13,348 nt of DNA. Origin: JBDKJS01 sp039806065. GTDB taxonomy: Bacteria > Bacteroidota > Bacteroidia > AKYH767-A > 2013-40CM-41-45. Under the pieces are notes generated by a model that did no database searches, was not told the DNA's origin, and saw only the letters and a list, made by a program, of their open reading frames with translations. The stretch is from positions 1 through 13,348 of the forward strand of contig JBDKJS010000087.1 of assembly GCA_039806065.1 (NCBI GenBank), in the 5' to 3' direction. The translations under genes were made by a program, and so were the position numbers. How positions within the stretch are numbered: the stretch's first letter is position 1; every line of letters begins with the position of its first letter. Below, in pieces: positions 1-7,958 of this stretch.

Positions 1-1040
1 ATTTTACTGCAATTTCACTAGCAAGTACTTTTTTCGTGGCAGTAAATTATGTAGCCCAGGCCGGATGGAGTGTTTCTATCAAAAGGATACCAGAAGCCAT
101 GGGAGGCTACTTAAAATTTGGTATGACTTTTATGATCCTGATTTTTATTTTCGGGCATCATGACATTTACCACTGGACACACGCCCATCTTTACGATAAA
201 TCAAGTGAACACTATGATAAAATTCTAGATGGAAAAAGGGGTTTTTTAAATATTCCTTTTTATTCAGTTAGATTAGCCTTATACACCATCATCTGGGTTG
301 GGTTTACTCACTTGTTTAGAAAGCAATCTTTGCTAGAAGATGCAAACGGAGGACTAGATCACTACAAAAGATCCTTTACCTATGGTGCCATCTTCGTGGT
401 GCTGTTTGGCGTTACCTCGTCAACATCAGCTTGGGATATACTGATGAGCATCGATGCGCATTGGTTTAGTACCCTTTTTGGATGGTATATTTTCGCTGGC
501 ATGTTCGTAAGCTTCTTTGCCATGATGTGTTTATTTATCGTGTATTTAAAAAGTAGAAATTACATGGGCCATGTAAATGAAAACCACATGCATGATGTAG
601 GTAAATTTATGTTTGCCTTCAGTGTATTTTGGACCTACTTATGGTTTTCACAGTTTATGTTAATTTGGTATGCCAATCTTCCCGAGGAAGTTGTTTATTA
701 TAAGGTACGTTGGGAAAATTATAAAACGCTATGGGCTGGCAATTTCCTAATAAACTTCATAGCCCCATTCCTTGTTTTAATGACGCGTGATGCGAAACGA
801 AAACTTCAGATTTTAACAGTTGGTGGGATAATCATTTTAATAGGCCATTGGATTGATGTATATGTTATGGTAATGCCAGGAATCATTGGGACCAATAAAT
901 ACCCTGGGTTTATTGAAATAGGTACAGCAATGTTCTTCTTAGGAGCGTTCTTACTAGTGACCTACAAAGAATTAACCAAGGCAGCATTGGTACCCAAGAA
1001 TCATCCAATGTTACAAGAAAGTTTACATCACCACATTTAA
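1..1040 (+). CDS. actF: Alternative complex III subunit ActF (quinol:cytochrome c oxidoreductase), 5' partial
   Basis: Integral membrane subunit of alternative complex III, which oxidises menaquinol and passes electrons towards cytochrome c or the oxidase. The frame is open from base 3 to the TAA at 1038-1040, giving 345 visible residues. The GTG at 36 is not a real start: the reading frame continues upstream in hydrophobic, membrane-like sequence (FTAISLASTFFVAV), so the gene begins outside the window. About eight or nine membrane helices are visible. A GHWIDVYVMVMPG segment near base 843, typical of the ActC/ActF (NrfD-like) families, lies in a late helix. The C-terminus is short and histidine-rich (HHHI). 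coxB follows after 47 bases on the same strand, the usual Bacteroidota order (act genes, then coxB, coxA). ActF is preferred over ActC because it sits directly before coxB. Identification is by family resemblance from memory. Confidence 0.9.
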   Translation, partial: FTAISLASTFFVAVNYVAQAGWSVSIKRIPEAMGGYLKFGMTFMILIFIFGHHDIYHWTHAHLYDKSSEHYDKILDGKRGFLNIPFYSVRLALYTIIWVGFTHLFRKQSLLEDANGGLDHYKRSFTYGAIFVVLFGVTSSTSAWDILMSIDAHWFSTLFGWYIFAGMFVSFFAMMCLFIVYLKSRNYMGHVNENHMHDVGKFMFAFSVFWTYLWFSQFMLIWYANLPEEVVYYKVRWENYKTLWAGNFLINFIAPFLVLMTRDAKRKLQILTVGGIIILIGHWIDVYVMVMPGIIGTNKYPGFIEIGTAMFFLGAFLLVTYKELTKAALVPKNHPMLQESLHHHI

Positions 1041-1087
1041 CCGGTTTTTTAAAAAAAAAGAAATTCTACTTAGAAAAAATAGATAAA

Positions 1088-2161
1088 ATGACAAGTTTAT
1101 TAGTATTTATAGTTTTAATTCTAGCTACCATTACTATAGTGAGATTAGTTAGAGTGTTAGAATTGGTTAACGAGTTGCGTGGTGAAGAGGAACCTGTAAC
1201 CAATACCGATAATAAATTCAATTCGCGAATGATGTTGGTATTCCTTTTTGTAGGCTTGCTAGGAATGCTTTATTTCACCTTGGATGCCAAAAAATATTTG
1301 CTGCCAGTTTCAGCATCAAAGCACGGGGTAGAAACGGATGCATTGTTGGATATTAATTTTGCACTTATCATAGTTGTTTTTGTAATTACCCAAATATTGC
1401 TTTTTTGGTATGGATTCAAATACAGAGGCGACAAAAACAGAAGAGCTTATTTTTACCCTGACAACCATAAATTAGAATTCATTTGGACAATCATCCCAAC
1501 CATAGTATTAGCTTCATTGATTGTATACGGTTTAAAGGTTTGGAATGCCATAGTAGCCCCAGCCCCAGCCGATGCTCAAGTGGTTCAGGTATACGGTAAA
1601 CAATTTAATTGGATCGTTCGCTATGCAGGAGAAGACAATAAGCTGGGCAAATCGAACTATAGATTGATAGGCGATGGAAATGAATTAGGAGTAGATACCA
1701 ATGATGTGGCGGCACGTGATGATAAATTTATTGCTGATACCATGCACATACAAGTTGGGTCTAAAATACTTTTTGTATTCAACGCTCGCGATGTAATACA
1801 CAGTGCATATTTTCCTCACCTCCGTACTCAAATGAACTGTGTGCCAGGAATGAATACACAATTTTATTGTGAACCCACCATAACCACAGATAGCATGAGA
1901 GCCATTACAGGTGATGCTAATTTTAACTACGTTTTATTATGCAATAAAATTTGTGGTGCAGCACATTACAATATGAAGATGATTTTAAAAGTAGATTCTA
2001 AAGAGCAGTATCAAGAGTGGTATAAATCTACCGCACAATATGTGATAACAAGGCCTGAAGCAGCACCTATAGCTGATCCAGCTGTAACAGCTCCTATTGA
2101 TTCTGCAGAAGGAAAAACGGCTGTTGTATCCTTGCCGGTTAAACAAGGGCTCTTACGTTAA
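1088..2161 (+). CDS. coxB: Cytochrome c oxidase subunit II (CuA protein)
   Basis: Subunit II of a heme-copper oxidase; it takes electrons into the binuclear CuA site and passes them to heme a of subunit I. The 357-residue protein has four predicted membrane helices (about 2-22, 48-65, 88-110, 131-150), two more than the classical hairpin, followed by a periplasmic cupredoxin domain (about 160-315). The CuA ligands are H238, C285, C289, H293 and M296 (C-x3-C-x3-H-x2-M). Two substitutions from textbook sequences are visible: CNKIC where many subunits have CxExC, and a GKQFNW segment (170-175) where others have GxQWxW. Residues 323-357 form a Pro/Ala-rich tail, probably disordered. No cytochrome c domain is fused, which fits electron delivery from alternative complex III or a separate cytochrome. 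ATG at 1088 has only A-rich sequence upstream, as usual in this phylum. Confidence 0.95.
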   Translation: MTSLLVFIVLILATITIVRLVRVLELVNELRGEEEPVTNTDNKFNSRMMLVFLFVGLLGMLYFTLDAKKYLLPVSASKHGVETDALLDINFALIIVVFVITQILLFWYGFKYRGDKNRRAYFYPDNHKLEFIWTIIPTIVLASLIVYGLKVWNAIVAPAPADAQVVQVYGKQFNWIVRYAGEDNKLGKSNYRLIGDGNELGVDTNDVAARDDKFIADTMHIQVGSKILFVFNARDVIHSAYFPHLRTQMNCVPGMNTQFYCEPTITTDSMRAITGDANFNYVLLCNKICGAAHYNMKMILKVDSKEQYQEWYKSTAQYVITRPEAAPIADPAVTAPIDSAEGKTAVVSLPVKQGLLR

Positions 2162-2240
2162 ACAATAAATTTAAAACAGAAATGAAATTTTTATGTTTAT
2201 AACAATAATTTCAGTTCATCAATAAAGATTCAATATACAC

Positions 2241-4103
2241 ATGTCATCTAATTCAAAAGAAACATTTATTCACCCTCAAGATGTAGAACTTGGTTTTATG
2301 GATCATGCTCACCATGGTGATCATGGACATGATGAGCACGGAGGCCATCACCATAAGGAAACCTTTATTACCAAGTACATTTTTTCTCAAGATCATAAAA
2401 TGATCAGCAAGCAATATTTGCTTACGGCTGTAATCATGGCTTTCTTTGCTATGGCCATGTCTTTGATTTTTAGACTACAACTTGGTTGGCCGGAAACTAA
2501 ATGGGCATTTCTAGAAAGTATCATTGGGCATCATGGAAAAGATGGAAAATTAAGCCCTGACTTTTACCTCGCATTGGTAACCATCCACGGAACCATAATG
2601 GTGTTTTTTGTACTTACAGGTGGTTTGTCTGGAACGTTCTCCAATTTGTTAATCCCACTTCAAGTAGGAGCTCGCGATATGGCCAGTGGTTTTCTGAATA
2701 TGTTATCCTATTGGTTCTTCTTCCTGAGCTGTGCTGTGATGACCATGTCAGTCTTCATTGAAGCAGGTCCTGCTAGTGGTGGATGGACAGTTTATCCTCC
2801 GTTAAGTGCATTGCCGCAAGCCATGCCCGGATCGGGATTGGGAATGACCATGTGGTTAGTTAGTATGGTACTGTTTATTGCTTCATCCCTCCTAGGTGGT
2901 ATTAACTACGTTTGTACCATCATCAACATGCGCACTAAAGGTATGTCCATGACCAGAATGCCGCTTACCATTTGGGCATTTCTTATCACAGCAATTTTAG
3001 GTATTTTATCCTTCCCCGTTTTGTTTGCCGCTGCGTTACTGCTATTATTTGACAGAAGCATGGGCACTAGCTTTTATCTATCTGATATTTTTATTGGAGG
3101 AGCTCCTTTAGATGCGGCTGGAGGAAGTCCAATATTGTACCAGCATTTGTTTTGGTTCTTAGGTCACCCAGAGGTTTACATCGTATTGCTTCCAGCTTTA
3201 GGATTGGCTTCTGAAGTAATTTCAACTCAAAGTAGAAAACCCATCTTTGGTTACAAGGCCATGATCGGATCCATGTTGGTTATAGCATTCTTAAGTTTCA
3301 TCGTATGGGGACATCACATGTTCATTACTGGGATGAATCCTTTCCTTGGTTCAGTGTTTGTTTTTACCACACTTTTGGTGGCTATTCCATCTGCAGTTAA
3401 AGTGTTTAATTATATTGCAACCATTTGGAAAGCAAATATCAGCTATAGCCCAGCAATGTTATTTGCGCTAGGGTTGGTTAGTTTTTTCATAAGTGGTGGA
3501 TTAACCGGAATTATTCTAGGCGACAGTGCTTTGGATATCAACATACATGATACTTACTTTGTGGTTGCCCACTTCCATATAGTGATGGGTAGTTCTGCAA
3601 TCTTTGGTATGCTTGCAGGAGTGTATCATTGGTTTCCTAGAATGTATGGCAGAATGCTGAACAAGCGTTTGGGCTATCTGCACTTTTGGGTTACAATTAT
3701 TTGCGTGTATGGGGTGTTTTTCCCAATGCACTTTGTGGGCCTTGCTGGTGTGCCTAGAAGATACTATGCCAACACCGCCTATGCTGGTTTTGATGGCGTG
3801 ATAGATATCAATGAATTGATAAGTGTGTTTGCCATAGCAGCAGGATTGGCTCAACTTATTTTCGCTGTGAATTTTTTCTATTCTATGTATAGAGGCCCTA
3901 AGGCTTCGCAAAATCCATGGAATAGCAATACACTTGAATGGACCGCCCCGGTAGAGCATTTGCATGGCAACTGGCCAGGAGCCATTCCTGTAGTACACAG
4001 GTGGGCTTATGATTATAGCAAACCTGGTGCCGATGAAGATTACATTCCACAAACGGTACCTTATATAGAAACCAAGAACAGTAATCTCCCTGGTGAAGAA
4101 TAA
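2241..4103 (+). CDS. coxA: Cytochrome c oxidase subunit I, aa3-type A1 family
   Basis: Catalytic subunit that reduces oxygen to water and pumps protons. The 620-residue protein has about twelve helices. Visible ligands: H116 and H446 for low-spin heme, H444 for heme a3, and H309, H358, H359 for CuB, with Y313 as the likely cross-linked tyrosine. The GHPEVY motif gives E311, the D-channel glutamate that defines A1 oxidases. N135, D146 and N153 match the D-channel entrance, and K387 (S384 where Paracoccus has Thr) the K-channel. The N-terminus is unusual: nine histidines lie within residues 22-38, before the first helix. coxB lies 79 bases upstream and a strong terminator follows the TAA by five bases, so coxA closes the operon here. 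No subunit III gene follows directly, so it must lie elsewhere. Ligand assignments rest on motif matching. Confidence 0.97.
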   Translation: MSSNSKETFIHPQDVELGFMDHAHHGDHGHDEHGGHHHKETFITKYIFSQDHKMISKQYLLTAVIMAFFAMAMSLIFRLQLGWPETKWAFLESIIGHHGKDGKLSPDFYLALVTIHGTIMVFFVLTGGLSGTFSNLLIPLQVGARDMASGFLNMLSYWFFFLSCAVMTMSVFIEAGPASGGWTVYPPLSALPQAMPGSGLGMTMWLVSMVLFIASSLLGGINYVCTIINMRTKGMSMTRMPLTIWAFLITAILGILSFPVLFAAALLLLFDRSMGTSFYLSDIFIGGAPLDAAGGSPILYQHLFWFLGHPEVYIVLLPALGLASEVISTQSRKPIFGYKAMIGSMLVIAFLSFIVWGHHMFITGMNPFLGSVFVFTTLLVAIPSAVKVFNYIATIWKANISYSPAMLFALGLVSFFISGGLTGIILGDSALDINIHDTYFVVAHFHIVMGSSAIFGMLAGVYHWFPRMYGRMLNKRLGYLHFWVTIICVYGVFFPMHFVGLAGVPRRYYANTAYAGFDGVIDINELISVFAIAAGLAQLIFAVNFFYSMYRGPKASQNPWNSNTLEWTAPVEHLHGNWPGAIPVVHRWAYDYSKPGADEDYIPQTVPYIETKNSNLPGEE

Positions 4104-4108
4104 AACAG

Positions 4109-4140
4109 AAAGCTGCCCTTAATAAAGGCAGCTTTTTTTT
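4109..4140 (+). terminator. Intrinsic terminator after coxA, possibly bidirectional
   Basis: AAAGCTGCC (4109-4117) pairs perfectly with GGCAGCTTT (4127-4135), with a short A/T-rich loop, and runs into eight T residues (4133-4140). It begins five bases after the coxA stop. Read on the minus strand the same hairpin is followed by TTTCTGTTTT, so it may also stop transcripts from the convergent PepSY gene, whose stop lies about 130 bases away. Nothing else recognisable lies in 4141-4266. Confidence 0.88.
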
Positions 4141-4266
4141 GCAGTGGATCTTTCGATTGAATGGGTTGCTTTATATCCCCTACTAAAATTGATGGTACAA
4201 AAAGAGGATAAGAGCCAACATGCAAGGATGGAACATGGATTCAAGTTAATGCTACAGCTCATGTAT

Positions 4267-5373
4267 TCATTTTTTTCTTCTTCCCCACCAGATTAGAAAT
4301 CCAGTAATGGGTAACGAAGCCACAGTGAGGCTTGTAGCAAATACTAATATTTGACCAGTGAGCCCAGCAATTTTTCCGATATGTATATCGTAATACATGC
4401 TTCTAATTTTTTGACCGCCATTGTATAATTGAGGATCATCTACTGTAAGTAATGCGCCAGAGTATTGGTTGTAGTAGTAACTTTTGCTTTCAAACCAGGT
4501 CTTATCACATATGTTGGAGGTGATGGTGAAAGGGTCATTGCTTTTTTGAGGGAGATAGAGGTAAAATGCCTTTGCATTAGGTTCTGATTGAAGTACCCGT
4601 CTAAATAAATGATCCTCCATCGACAAGGAGTCATTGAAATTTGATGAAGTTGATGTTGATTTAGGATCAGGCCAAGAAACATAGGGTTTCCCCCCTGAGG
4701 AAATGAAAAAAATAGATTTATCCATCCAATCAAAACTCCAACACAATCCCGTTATGACAATAAAAATTGCAATCCAAGTTGTATAGAATCCCAAGATACT
4801 ATGCAGATCAAAATTTTTTCTTCGCCAAAGCGTAGTGTTCTTCCATTTGAAAAGCAATCTTTGAGAACGATTAGAGCGGTTGCGTGGCCACCATAATATG
4901 ATCCCTGAAACAATTAGTATTAAAAATATAAGCGTTGCATAGGCTACTATCGTAGATCCAATTTCGCCAAGGAGTAATTGAGTGTGAATGCGTATGACCC
5001 AATCAAAAAATAAAGGTTCATTGTGAATTACCTTTAGCACAGACCCGCTATATGGGTTAATAAAGACTTTGGTGAACTCATGGCTTTCATCATCTGGTGC
5101 CCAATAGGCTAATTCTGCTGGCCTATTTTTAGCGGGATAAGAAATGCTTTGAATGGGTAAGTCACCAAAATGTGGTTGTGCTATTTTTTTTAAATTTGAA
5201 GGACTTAAATAAAGGGTGCTCTCAGCATTCACTTTTCTGTAAGGGTACAGGAAATCTGATATTTCAGATTCAAAAGCCCATATAGCTCCGGTAATTGCCA
5301 CCACCAAAACTACCAAGCCTGAAAGAAGCCCAAGAATTAGGTGAAGGTTTAATACAAATTTTCTAAATGTCAT
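4267..5373 (-). CDS. PepSY-associated TM protein, probable siderophore-iron reductase
   Basis: The 368-residue inner-membrane protein belongs to the PepSY-TM (PiuB/FoxB-like) family. Helices are predicted at about 12-33, 141-162, 192-212 and 339-362, with two periplasmic segments (about 34-128 and 213-330) that would hold the PepSY-like regions. Histidines H11, H130, H191 and H331 sit at or near helix ends (RIHTQLLLG, LHSILGFY, YDIHIGK); in characterised relatives such as Pseudomonas FoxB, histidines of this kind bind heme and the protein reduces ferric siderophores. The ATG at 5371-5373 lies one base after the TAA of the TonB receptor gene, so the two are almost certainly co-transcribed and translationally coupled. 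That context supports a role in releasing iron after siderophore uptake. The C-terminus is basic (RRKK). Family is confident; the reductase role is inferred and the substrate unknown. Confidence 0.88.
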   Translation of the reverse strand: MTFRKFVLNLHLILGLLSGLVVLVVAITGAIWAFESEISDFLYPYRKVNAESTLYLSPSNLKKIAQPHFGDLPIQSISYPAKNRPAELAYWAPDDESHEFTKVFINPYSGSVLKVIHNEPLFFDWVIRIHTQLLLGEIGSTIVAYATLIFLILIVSGIILWWPRNRSNRSQRLLFKWKNTTLWRRKNFDLHSILGFYTTWIAIFIVITGLCWSFDWMDKSIFFISSGGKPYVSWPDPKSTSTSSNFNDSLSMEDHLFRRVLQSEPNAKAFYLYLPQKSNDPFTITSNICDKTWFESKSYYYNQYSGALLTVDDPQLYNGGQKIRSMYYDIHIGKIAGLTGQILVFATSLTVASLPITGFLIWWGRRKK

Positions 5374-5374
5374 A

Positions 5375-7741
5375 TTAAAACCTATAGTTTAAGGCAACTC
5401 TAAAGTTTCTCGGAGCAATCATGTTGCCACTAAAATAAGCTTGATTAGGATCATCATTAGAGTTCCACCAGCCGGTAGAAAAAACCCTTTCGTTGGTTAG
5501 GTTAAATACATTACACTGGAAGCTCCATTTTTTATAGTCATAAGTCACATTTGCATCATAAAGTGCATAGGCAGGCAGCGCCTTATACTTGTCCTTTGGA
5601 TTGGTCCAGCCTGCCCATACCACACTAATTTGATCAGAATATTGGCTGCCGATTCCCAAAGATACTCCCTTTATTTTGCCTTTCGTAAATTTGTACCGTA
5701 TCATAATATTCGAAATATTTTTGGCAACACCATAATTTGGAAATCCAATCATAGAGGAGTCTACATCATCAGTTATTTGGGCATCGGTAAAGGTGTAGTT
5801 AAAATTTAGAATTAACTGTTTGGTAATGTTCCCGATCACACCTAATTCAAAACCTTGACTGGTGATTTCACCTCTTTCTTCATAAAAAGTTGTTTGAGGA
5901 TTTTGTACCAATACATTTTTTTTAACGGTATTAAAGAGAGAACTGTTAATAGCAAGTTTTTTATTTATTTCAGCTTTAAAACCAAGTTCAATATTGCTAC
6001 CGGTAAGTGGGGTAGGTAAAGTTTGATCGGCTTTGCGTCCTGTTTGCGGTAGAAATGTTTGGTCATATAAAAAATAGGCTGAACTACTTGACGATATCAA
6101 ATAAGTGAAACCTACTCTCGGTGTAAACTTATGATCATTCACTGTCATGCTATCCCAGCTTGCAAATGATTGTGTAAATGAATACCTCCCAGCAAGCGTT
6201 AGAACATATTTGTTAAAAAATTTGATGTGATCTTGGCCATACCAAGCAGCCCATTGTGTACCAATTTCAGTTGCCGGAAACATAGCGGTATCTTCTGTCC
6301 AGCTTCTGTCTAAATTGTAGACAGGGTTATAAATGTTTAAAGGATTGTTTAAACCCCAATTGTCAGAGCCGGCTTCGCCCCATGCGCTGTTAACCCAAGT
6401 ACTGCCCAGATCAACACCGGTTAGTAGATGATGGATTATGGAATTGCCAGTTTCAAATTTGCCATCAATAAATGACTGTGCAGATCTAACGCCATTCTTC
6501 CAATCAATAAATGAAATTTGCCTGTACAATGTGTCAAATGTTTGGTTGATACCTGCTACATACATGGCATCCCCCTGATACAATCCACGAACATCGGCTA
6601 TTTGAGATTTAATATGCCAGCCATTGCGAAATTTATGTTGGTGGGAGATTTTCAAATAATTATCGTCCGTTTCAATGCCGTGCAGTGCATAGGGATCGTT
6701 GAAATTAAAGGTTTCAGGAAACAAAAAGTTGGCTCCATCATAAGATAAGTTATTGGAGTTATCGGCTTTAAATCTTCCATCCATCCTATTCCATTCCACC
6801 TGAAGGAACCCATCGCTACAGTAGGTATATCTGGCAGCAGCTAAGGCAAAGTAGCGGTGAGCTTTATAAAAGTCGTAGAAGGATTGAGTATGTTGTAAAC
6901 CTGCTACAGCACGGTAACTCCATTTACTTTTGGTTTTTAATTTACCACCAAAATCAAAACCTGTTCTGATAAGGTTAAAACTACCACCACCTAACAATAG
7001 CTCTTTAGTGGTGATTCCATCAGGTTGTTTAGTTACTTCATTTAACAACCCGCCTGGTTCGCTATTGCCAATCATAAAACCTGCTGGTCCTTTCACAAAT
7101 TCTACTCTATCGATCATGAATGCATCTGACTGTTGGTTCCACCAATAACTACCAACTCCATTTCTAAAAATATTGTTAGTGGCATCGGTTCCTCTTATTA
7201 CGAAGGCAATATCATTGTCATTGCCATATTTTTTACTGATCCCACTCGTGAGGCGTGCCATTTCGCCAGTGCCTGTGATACCAAAATCTTTAAGCGTTTG
7301 TTGAGTTGCAACAGAAATATTTTGTGGTGTTTCTAGCAGTGGCATGGTTAGCCGGAGTGATGCAGATGGAAGTTGCTCAATGTAATTCGTTTGCCGCCTT
7401 GCATCAATCTGTACTTCGGCTAATTCTTTATTTGATTTGCTTAATTTAAATTCATTCAATGTAGTGGTTTGGTTATTGTAGATGGATACACTGGTAGAAT
7501 CAGTTATTGAAGTAATACTTTTAAAAATTAAAGTGTATTGGCCTACTGGCAATTTAGTAAAACCAAATTGACCATTCAGGTCGGTTTGTGTAGCAAAATT
7601 GGTACCCACTACCAAAATATTAATCAAAGCAGCAGGTTCTTGATCTTGATAGTGAATTTTGCCTTGAAGTTGGCCATGCTGTGCTTCCAGTGGAAGGGTT
7701 AAAAAATTAGCTATTGCTATGAAAAAGATGATTAAGCGCAT
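5375..7741 (-). CDS. TonB-dependent siderophore receptor
   Basis: Outer-membrane gated porin for active uptake of a ferric siderophore. I place the start at the ATG at 7739-7741, giving 788 residues: it yields a compact signal peptide (MRLIIFFIAIANF..., cleavage near LEA-Q21). An upstream in-frame ATG (7793-7795) would add 18 residues, but its codons overlap a perfect palindrome that looks like an operator. After the signal come a carboxypeptidase-regulatory-like beta domain (about 24-105), a plug domain (about 110-240, with IDRVEFVKGPAGFMIG near 210-225, typical of siderophore receptors) and a 22-strand-type barrel ending in Phe (NYRF), the usual BAM signal. The PepSY reductase-like gene follows after one base. 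Iron-dependent control is suggested by the Fur/PerR-like site upstream. The ligand cannot be read from sequence; copper- or other metallophore uptake is a minor alternative. Confidence 0.93.
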   Translation of the reverse strand: MRLIIFFIAIANFLTLPLEAQHGQLQGKIHYQDQEPAALINILVVGTNFATQTDLNGQFGFTKLPVGQYTLIFKSITSITDSTSVSIYNNQTTTLNEFKLSKSNKELAEVQIDARRQTNYIEQLPSASLRLTMPLLETPQNISVATQQTLKDFGITGTGEMARLTSGISKKYGNDNDIAFVIRGTDATNNIFRNGVGSYWWNQQSDAFMIDRVEFVKGPAGFMIGNSEPGGLLNEVTKQPDGITTKELLLGGGSFNLIRTGFDFGGKLKTKSKWSYRAVAGLQHTQSFYDFYKAHRYFALAAARYTYCSDGFLQVEWNRMDGRFKADNSNNLSYDGANFLFPETFNFNDPYALHGIETDDNYLKISHQHKFRNGWHIKSQIADVRGLYQGDAMYVAGINQTFDTLYRQISFIDWKNGVRSAQSFIDGKFETGNSIIHHLLTGVDLGSTWVNSAWGEAGSDNWGLNNPLNIYNPVYNLDRSWTEDTAMFPATEIGTQWAAWYGQDHIKFFNKYVLTLAGRYSFTQSFASWDSMTVNDHKFTPRVGFTYLISSSSSAYFLYDQTFLPQTGRKADQTLPTPLTGSNIELGFKAEINKKLAINSSLFNTVKKNVLVQNPQTTFYEERGEITSQGFELGVIGNITKQLILNFNYTFTDAQITDDVDSSMIGFPNYGVAKNISNIMIRYKFTKGKIKGVSLGIGSQYSDQISVVWAGWTNPKDKYKALPAYALYDANVTYDYKKWSFQCNVFNLTNERVFSTGWWNSNDDPNQAYFSGNMIAPRNFRVALNYRF

Positions 7742-7775
7742 TTTAGAGGGTGAAATTGAGACGGCAAATCTCTTC

Positions 7776-7792
7776 TTTAGAATGATTCTAAA
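7776..7792 (-). promoter_or_regulatory. Candidate Fur/PerR-family operator (7-1-7 palindrome)
   Basis: TTTAGAATGATTCTAAA is a perfect inverted repeat: eight-base arms around a single central base (7784). Its core TTAGAATnATTCTAA has the 7-1-7 form of Fur/PerR-family sites (Bacillus Fur TGATAATnATTATCA, PerR TTATAATnATTATAA). It lies 35 bases upstream of the chosen receptor start and directly downstream of a candidate -7 element, so a bound repressor would cover the transcription start. The regulator is not encoded in the window; assignment to Fur is inferred from the iron-uptake context. Confidence 0.6.
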
Positions 7793-7800
7793 CAAATTTC
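7793..7800 (-). promoter_or_regulatory. Candidate -7 element for the receptor operon
   Basis: On the minus strand this reads GAAATTTG, matching five of the six fixed positions of the Bacteroidota -7 consensus TAnnTTTG. No convincing -33 TTG is seen at the expected distance. Transcription would start within the adjacent palindrome, about 50 bases before the chosen ATG. Upstream, TTGATTA occurs twice 12 bases apart (7823-7829 and 7835-7841, plus strand), which could be a further regulator site. Confidence 0.35.
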
Positions 7801-7890
7801 AGATCTCATTTATTTCGCTGATTTGATTAATCGCTTGATTATTAGCGAAAAAAATAGTGGACTAAGAATTAAGTTTTTTATCAGCAGGAT

Positions 7891-7914
7891 ACTAGCCATG
7901 GAAATGGCGGTAGT
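7891..7914 (-). other. Hairpin downstream of the ribE-ydcZ unit
   Basis: ACTAGCCAT (7891-7899) pairs with ATGGC (7904-7908) and TAGT (7911-7914), with a GGAA loop and a two-base GG bulge. It lies about 45 bases beyond the stop of the YdcZ-family gene, in the 160-base gap before the receptor promoter. There is no adjacent T-run on either strand, so it is not a classical terminator. It may be an RNA 3'-end or processing structure, or chance. Confidence 0.25.
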
Positions 7915-7958
7915 AATTCTTGAAATTAAAATCCTATCCAATAAGGGTGTGAAGGTTT

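Noticed and set aside
36..1040. GTG at 36 as the start of the first gene
   Set aside because: The frame stays open to the window edge with membrane-helix sequence before it, so the gene is 5' truncated by the window.
2183..2213. TGAAAT/ATTTCA inverted repeat between coxB and coxA
   Set aside because: Six-base A/T-rich arms with a 19-base loop are expected by chance in this spacer, and there is no T-run.
3516..4052. 178-residue minus-strand open frame
   Set aside because: It lies wholly inside coxA, whose motifs are unmistakable. It has no domain resemblance and reads as antisense shadow.
7742..7795. 18-residue N-terminal extension of the TonB receptor
   Set aside because: It overlaps the Fur/PerR-like palindrome and abuts the -7 element; starting at 7741 gives a normal signal peptide.
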